A stretch of 64,000 bases of DNA, taken from contig CABJBM010000018.1 in the NCBI GenBank assembly GCA_902363835.1, positions 1-64,000 on the forward strand, read 5' to 3'. The position numbers and the translations under genes are program-made. A model generated the notes under the pieces. The model did not search any database. It saw nothing but the letters and a program-made list of their open reading frames with translations, and was not told the DNA's origin. This document shows, piece by piece, positions 60,827 through 64,000 of this stretch; the first letter of the stretch is position 1; the number at the start of each line of letters is the position of its first letter. Origin of the DNA: Lachnospiraceae bacterium. GTDB taxonomy: Bacteria > Bacillota > Clostridia > Lachnospirales > Lachnospiraceae.

Positions 60827-62137
60827 TTATTGTTCATTTGCAAAATACTCAATGCTGATGGAATCGCTGTCCTTTAAAAACGCATTCACATCCTTGGAAA
60901 GGATCATCTGCTGCAGAGGAGCTTCCCAGCTCTTGCGGAAGCCTGCCGGCCAATATACGGATGGGCTGAAGAACATTTCACCTGCTTTCAGCTTCTCGCT
61001 CATGGTCTGGAGCTGCGGGCGTTTGTAGTCAACGGTCTTGATAACGGATGGATTCTTCTCCGTATCCGCATAATACTGGGCGGTCTCTTTGGAACCCATG
61101 AATTCCAGGAACTTAAGGGCTGCTTCCTTGTTCTTGCAGCTCTCTGTAATGGAAAGCGCCGTATCAATGCTGGCAGGAACCTTGCTGGCTTCTCCCGTAG
61201 GATTGGGGATGGTTATCATTTCAATGTCCAGATCCGGATTTAAGTTAAGAATTGTCTGGATTCCCCAGCTTCCGTAAAAGATCATGGCTGCCTTTTCTGT
61301 GGCAATATCATTGAACGCGTCCTCATAACCTGCTCCCAGAGTATCCTTCTGGCCGTATTGGCGAAGCTGGAGCATGGCATCCGCCAGTGTCTTCATTTCT
61401 TTTTCATTTTCCCAGGTTGTTTCCTTTTTGCCCACTTTCTTAAATTGGGAAGTAATGTCGTTGTTGATCACACCAATGAGCCTTTCTGCCATCTGCCCCA
61501 ATTGCTCTGTGGATTTGTCGTAAAATGCAAAAGGCTGGATTCCCTTTGCCTGAAATGCTTCGGCTGCTGCAATCAGCTCATCCCAGGTTTGCGGCTTCTC
61601 AATGCCGTTATCCTCAAACAGCTTGTTATTAACAATGAGACCATAAGCGCTCATTGTCATGGAAAGTGCGTAATCCTTGCCGTCATATTTGGCAATCTCT
61701 CTTGTTTCATCCGCCACATCGTTTAAGAATGTCTGATCGGAAATATCCATTAAGGCTCCGTCTCTCATTAAATCCCGGTAAAACTTTTCCGCCGGCCAGA
61801 TAGTCACTATATCCGGGTAATCATTAGAAGCAATTCTTGTAACCAGTGCTGTCTCCGGATCAGGAACACTTGTCAGCTCAATCTTGATTCCAGGGTTCTG
61901 CTCTTCAAAACGGGTGATCAATTCCTGAAAAATATCCACTACATTTGTTTTCTGCAGATATAACTCCAGGGTAACCTGGTCGCCCCCTGCTTTGGTCTCC
62001 TCTGCCTTGGCAGTCCCTGCTGCAGTAGTTGTCTCCTCAGTTGGTTTGGCTGGTGCCGGTTCGCTCTTACCGCAGCCGGCCAAAAGTGAACAGACCAGGC
62101 CTAAAGATAATGCGAAAACTCCAATTCTTTTCCTCAT
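60827..62137 (-). CDS. Extracellular sugar-binding lipoprotein
   Basis: Encodes 436 residues. The signal peptide ends in LVCSLLAGC (lipobox), followed by a low-complexity linker rich in Thr, Ala, Glu and Lys, then a family 1 solute-binding domain (NPGIKIELTSVPDPETALV, KAAMIFYGSWGIQ). It binds the sugar for the two permeases. GGAGGAG lies before the ATG. It heads the operon, divergent from the sulfatase gene. Confidence 0.95.
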   Translation of the reverse strand: MRKRIGVFALSLGLVCSLLAGCGKSEPAPAKPTEETTTAAGTAKAEETKAGGDQVTLELYLQKTNVVDIFQELITRFEEQNPGIKIELTSVPDPETALVTRIASNDYPDIVTIWPAEKFYRDLMRDGALMDISDQTFLNDVADETREIAKYDGKDYALSMTMSAYGLIVNNKLFEDNGIEKPQTWDELIAAAEAFQAKGIQPFAFYDKSTEQLGQMAERLIGVINNDITSQFKKVGKKETTWENEKEMKTLADAMLQLRQYGQKDTLGAGYEDAFNDIATEKAAMIFYGSWGIQTILNLNPDLDIEMITIPNPTGEASKVPASIDTALSITESCKNKEAALKFLEFMGSKETAQYYADTEKNPSVIKTVDYKRPQLQTMSEKLKAGEMFFSPSVYWPAGFRKSWEAPLQQMILSKDVNAFLKDSDSISIEYFANEQ

Positions 62138-62435
62138 GATTGATTCTCCTCCTTTTTTGGTGATAGGTTTTCATGGCTTTATGTAGATGGCATCATCTTA
62201 GCAAGTTTTCCTTATCAAGTCAATAGGCATTTTAAACTTTTTTGTAAATTTTGTATCTTTTTTATTCCAATTATTGATTTTATTCGTATCCTTTCACCAC
62301 TATACCATGAAAATTTTAAAACATATTTACATTTCCTCCATAGTGTCGTATAATACTTTTATTAAATTAGTAATTATTCCTTACTTTCTTTGCCGCGGAA
62401 TGTACTAAATCAGATTTCACTTTCAGGAGGAGCTT
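62138..62435. other. Divergent intergenic region
   Basis: Holds the promoter of the sulfatase gene (62326-62354) and presumably that of the sugar transporter operon; no good consensus was recognised for the latter. AT-rich, nothing else seen. Confidence 0.5.
62326..62354 (+). promoter_or_regulatory. Promoter of the sulfatase gene
   Basis: TTTACA (62326-62331), 17-base spacer, TATAAT (62349-62354). Confidence 0.75.
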
Positions 62436-63899
62436 ATGAAACAGCCGAATATTGTTCTAATTATGTGCGACCAGATGCGAGGAGACTGTATGGGAGTTGC
62501 AGGGCACCCGGATGTTCAGACGCCGTATCTGGATTCCCTGGCCGCAGAGGGTACTTATTTCCCCAATGCCTACGCTTCCTGTCCAAGCTGCATCCCCTCC
62601 AGGGCCGCTCTGTTTACAGGAATGAGCCAGGAGCGCCACGGCCGGGTGGGTTATCAGGACGGAATTGATTGGGATTATCCCAACATGCTTCCCCAGGTTT
62701 TATCCCGCCACGGCTATCATACAGAGGCAGTGGGAAAACTTCACGTTCATCCACCTCTTCGCCGCTGCGGTTTCCATAACCTGACGCTTCATGACGGATA
62801 TATCGGCTTTTACCGCAGGCCCAGCCTTCCAACCCGGCAAAACCAGCTTTATGGTGACAGCTACTTAAGGTGGCTGAAAGACCGGCACGGGAATGCAGCG
62901 GATGTCAATGATACCGGCCTGGAATGCAATTCCTTCATCGCTTCGCCCTGGGTATATGACAGCATGTCCCACCCCACCAACTGGACGGTTACGGAAAGCA
63001 TCCGTTTCCTGGAGAAACGGGATCCTGATCTGCCCTTTTTCCTTATGACCTCCTTTGTAAGGCCCCACCCGCCCTTAGATGCTCCCTCGGAATATTTTGA
63101 TATCTACCGGAGCCGGAAGCTGGCGCCTCCTTCAGTGGGGACCTGGGAAGATTTTTCCCATAAGGCAAAGGATTATGAAGGGCTTTATGACTCTCCCTAT
63201 GGAACAAAGAATGATAAGCTTAAGCAGGATGCCATGATTGGCTACTATGCCTGCATTACTCATATGGATCACCAGATCGGGCGGCTTTTGCAGGCTCTTT
63301 ACAGGGAGGAGCTTTTAGAGGACAGTATCCTGATTTTCCTCTCGGATCATGGAGAACTGCTGTTTGATCACGGCCTGTTCCGGAAAGTACAGCCTTATCA
63401 GGGCAGCATCCGGATCCCCATGATCGTCCGTGTAGGGAAGAACCTGTTTCCAGGCAAAACCCAGATCCCGGTTTCCAGGGACCTGGTGGAATTGAGGGAC
63501 ATCATGCCAACCATCTTAGATTCCCTGAACCTTCCTGTTCCTGATGAAGCCGATGGGCAAAGTTTTTTCCCCTCCCTGTTTGGAGAAACCGGCTTTGACA
63601 GGGAATACCTTCACGGGGAGCACAGCGGCGGGGAAATATCAAACCACTTTATCGTCACCCCCACGGACAAATATATCTGGTACAGCCAGACCGGGGATGA
63701 GCATTATTTCCGGCTGGACCAGGACCCAAAGGAGCTTTGCGACTTAATCCATGATCCCGGCTGCAGGGAACGGATTGACTGTCTGAGAGGCCGTCTCGTG
63801 GAAACCTTAAAGGACCGGGAGGAGGGCTATTCCGACGGTATTTCCCTGATTCCGGGGAAAAAGCCGGTGTTTAAGCTGGCAAACATATTTTATAAATAG
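62436..63899 (+). CDS. Cys-type sulfatase
   Basis: Encodes 487 residues. The sulfatase signature SCPSCIPSRAALFTGM contains the C-x-P-S-R motif, with Cys 52 as the residue converted to formylglycine. Asp 12 and Gln 13 (MCDQMRGD) and LSDHGELLFDHG supply metal ligands. It hydrolyses sulfate esters, probably on sugars. A Cys-type enzyme in an anaerobe needs an anaerobic sulfatase-maturating radical SAM enzyme, which is not encoded in this window. There is no signal peptide, so it would act on imported substrate, consistent with the adjacent ABC importer. AGGAGG precedes the ATG. Confidence 0.94.
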   Translation: MKQPNIVLIMCDQMRGDCMGVAGHPDVQTPYLDSLAAEGTYFPNAYASCPSCIPSRAALFTGMSQERHGRVGYQDGIDWDYPNMLPQVLSRHGYHTEAVGKLHVHPPLRRCGFHNLTLHDGYIGFYRRPSLPTRQNQLYGDSYLRWLKDRHGNAADVNDTGLECNSFIASPWVYDSMSHPTNWTVTESIRFLEKRDPDLPFFLMTSFVRPHPPLDAPSEYFDIYRSRKLAPPSVGTWEDFSHKAKDYEGLYDSPYGTKNDKLKQDAMIGYYACITHMDHQIGRLLQALYREELLEDSILIFLSDHGELLFDHGLFRKVQPYQGSIRIPMIVRVGKNLFPGKTQIPVSRDLVELRDIMPTILDSLNLPVPDEADGQSFFPSLFGETGFDREYLHGEHSGGEISNHFIVTPTDKYIWYSQTGDEHYFRLDQDPKELCDLIHDPGCRERIDCLRGRLVETLKDREEGYSDGISLIPGKKPVFKLANIFYK

Positions 63900-63907
63900 G
63901 AGCGCTT

Positions 63908-64000
63908 ATGAAAAAAACAGTAAATCTCAGCCATGTCCGTACAATCAACCAAAGGGCTATCTTAGACGCCATTTTTCAGAAAGGCGACACTTCCAAGGCT
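63908..64000 (+). CDS. ROK-family transcriptional regulator, N-terminus only
   Basis: The last 93 bases encode 31 residues starting MKKTVNLSHVRTINQRAIL. This resembles the N-terminal winged-helix of ROK/XylR-type repressors (R-x-x-N-x-x-x-I-L pattern). The gene runs off the window. AGGAG lies 5 bases before the ATG, 8 bases after the sulfatase stop, so it is likely co-transcribed and may regulate the sulfatase locus. Confidence 0.6.
   Translation, partial: MKKTVNLSHVRTINQRAILDAIFQKGDTSKA

Overview
The window looks like a chromosomal segment of an anaerobic, spore-forming Lachnospiraceae bacterium, in or near Lacrimispora/[Clostridium] saccharolyticum or Enterocloster. This is inferred from moderate GC, clostridial ribosome-binding sites (AGGAGG), an anaerobic ribonucleotide reductase, two glycyl-radical enzyme systems, selenium-type molybdenum hydroxylases, many carbohydrate transporters and a T-box-controlled thrS. 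Species cannot be fixed from sequence alone.

Layout. 1-1.8 kb: an IS1182-like transposase cut by the window edge. 1.9-3.6 kb: a serine hydrolase and a tRNA block, with two near-identical tRNA-Leu(AAG) genes in opposite orientation, tRNA-Leu(CAG) and tRNA-Asn. 4.0-11.8 kb (all minus strand): a mannose-family PTS with a NanE-like epimerase, a DeoR-type regulator, and a glycyl-radical enzyme with its activase. All three promoter regions carry the same 10-bp-spaced GATAAAA repeat, so I read the block as one regulon. 12-14.9 kb: an eroded stretch with fragments of at least three broken genes, an orphan sugar-binding protein and two small Cys-rich or zinc-ribbon proteins. 14.9-16.3 kb: infC-rpmI-rplT with an L20-type leader and an AUU start for infC. 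16.4-24.2 kb: EamA protein, DUF1540 protein, thrS with T-box, AEC transporter, branched-chain aminotransferase, acetamidase/formamidase and MATE transporter.

24.4-32.1 kb (plus strand): a molybdenum-hydroxylase cluster with a MobA-ModE-like fusion regulator, a MocA-like cytidylyltransferase, a three-subunit xanthine-dehydrogenase-type enzyme and a fused selenium-dependent-XDH-type enzyme. 32-36 kb: a PLP-barrel protein, an FucO-like alcohol dehydrogenase with a TetR-type regulator, and a LytTR regulator with a membrane partner. 36.2-42.2 kb: a LacI-controlled sugar ABC operon with a PIG-L deacetylase, a PfkB kinase and the stub of a family-4 glycosidase. 42.6-45.4 kb: a collagen-like surface protein, then a compact acyl-carrier-protein / ANL C-terminal-subdomain / BtrH-like cassette, the best candidate here for an undescribed biosynthetic system. 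45.6-46.9 kb: an orphan GHKL histidine kinase. 47.4-56 kb: nrdD-nrdG, a flavoprotein, a SWIM-SNF2 helicase and argS. 56-64 kb: an MgtC-like protein, then a sugar ABC transporter operon with a nucleotide-pyrophosphatase-like phosphodiesterase and a PhnP-like metallohydrolase, divergent from a Cys-type sulfatase and the start of a ROK-type regulator.

Together the genes describe a saccharolytic gut or sediment anaerobe. Each sugar locus pairs a transporter with its own regulator and enzymes that trim acetyl, sulfate or phosphodiester decorations.
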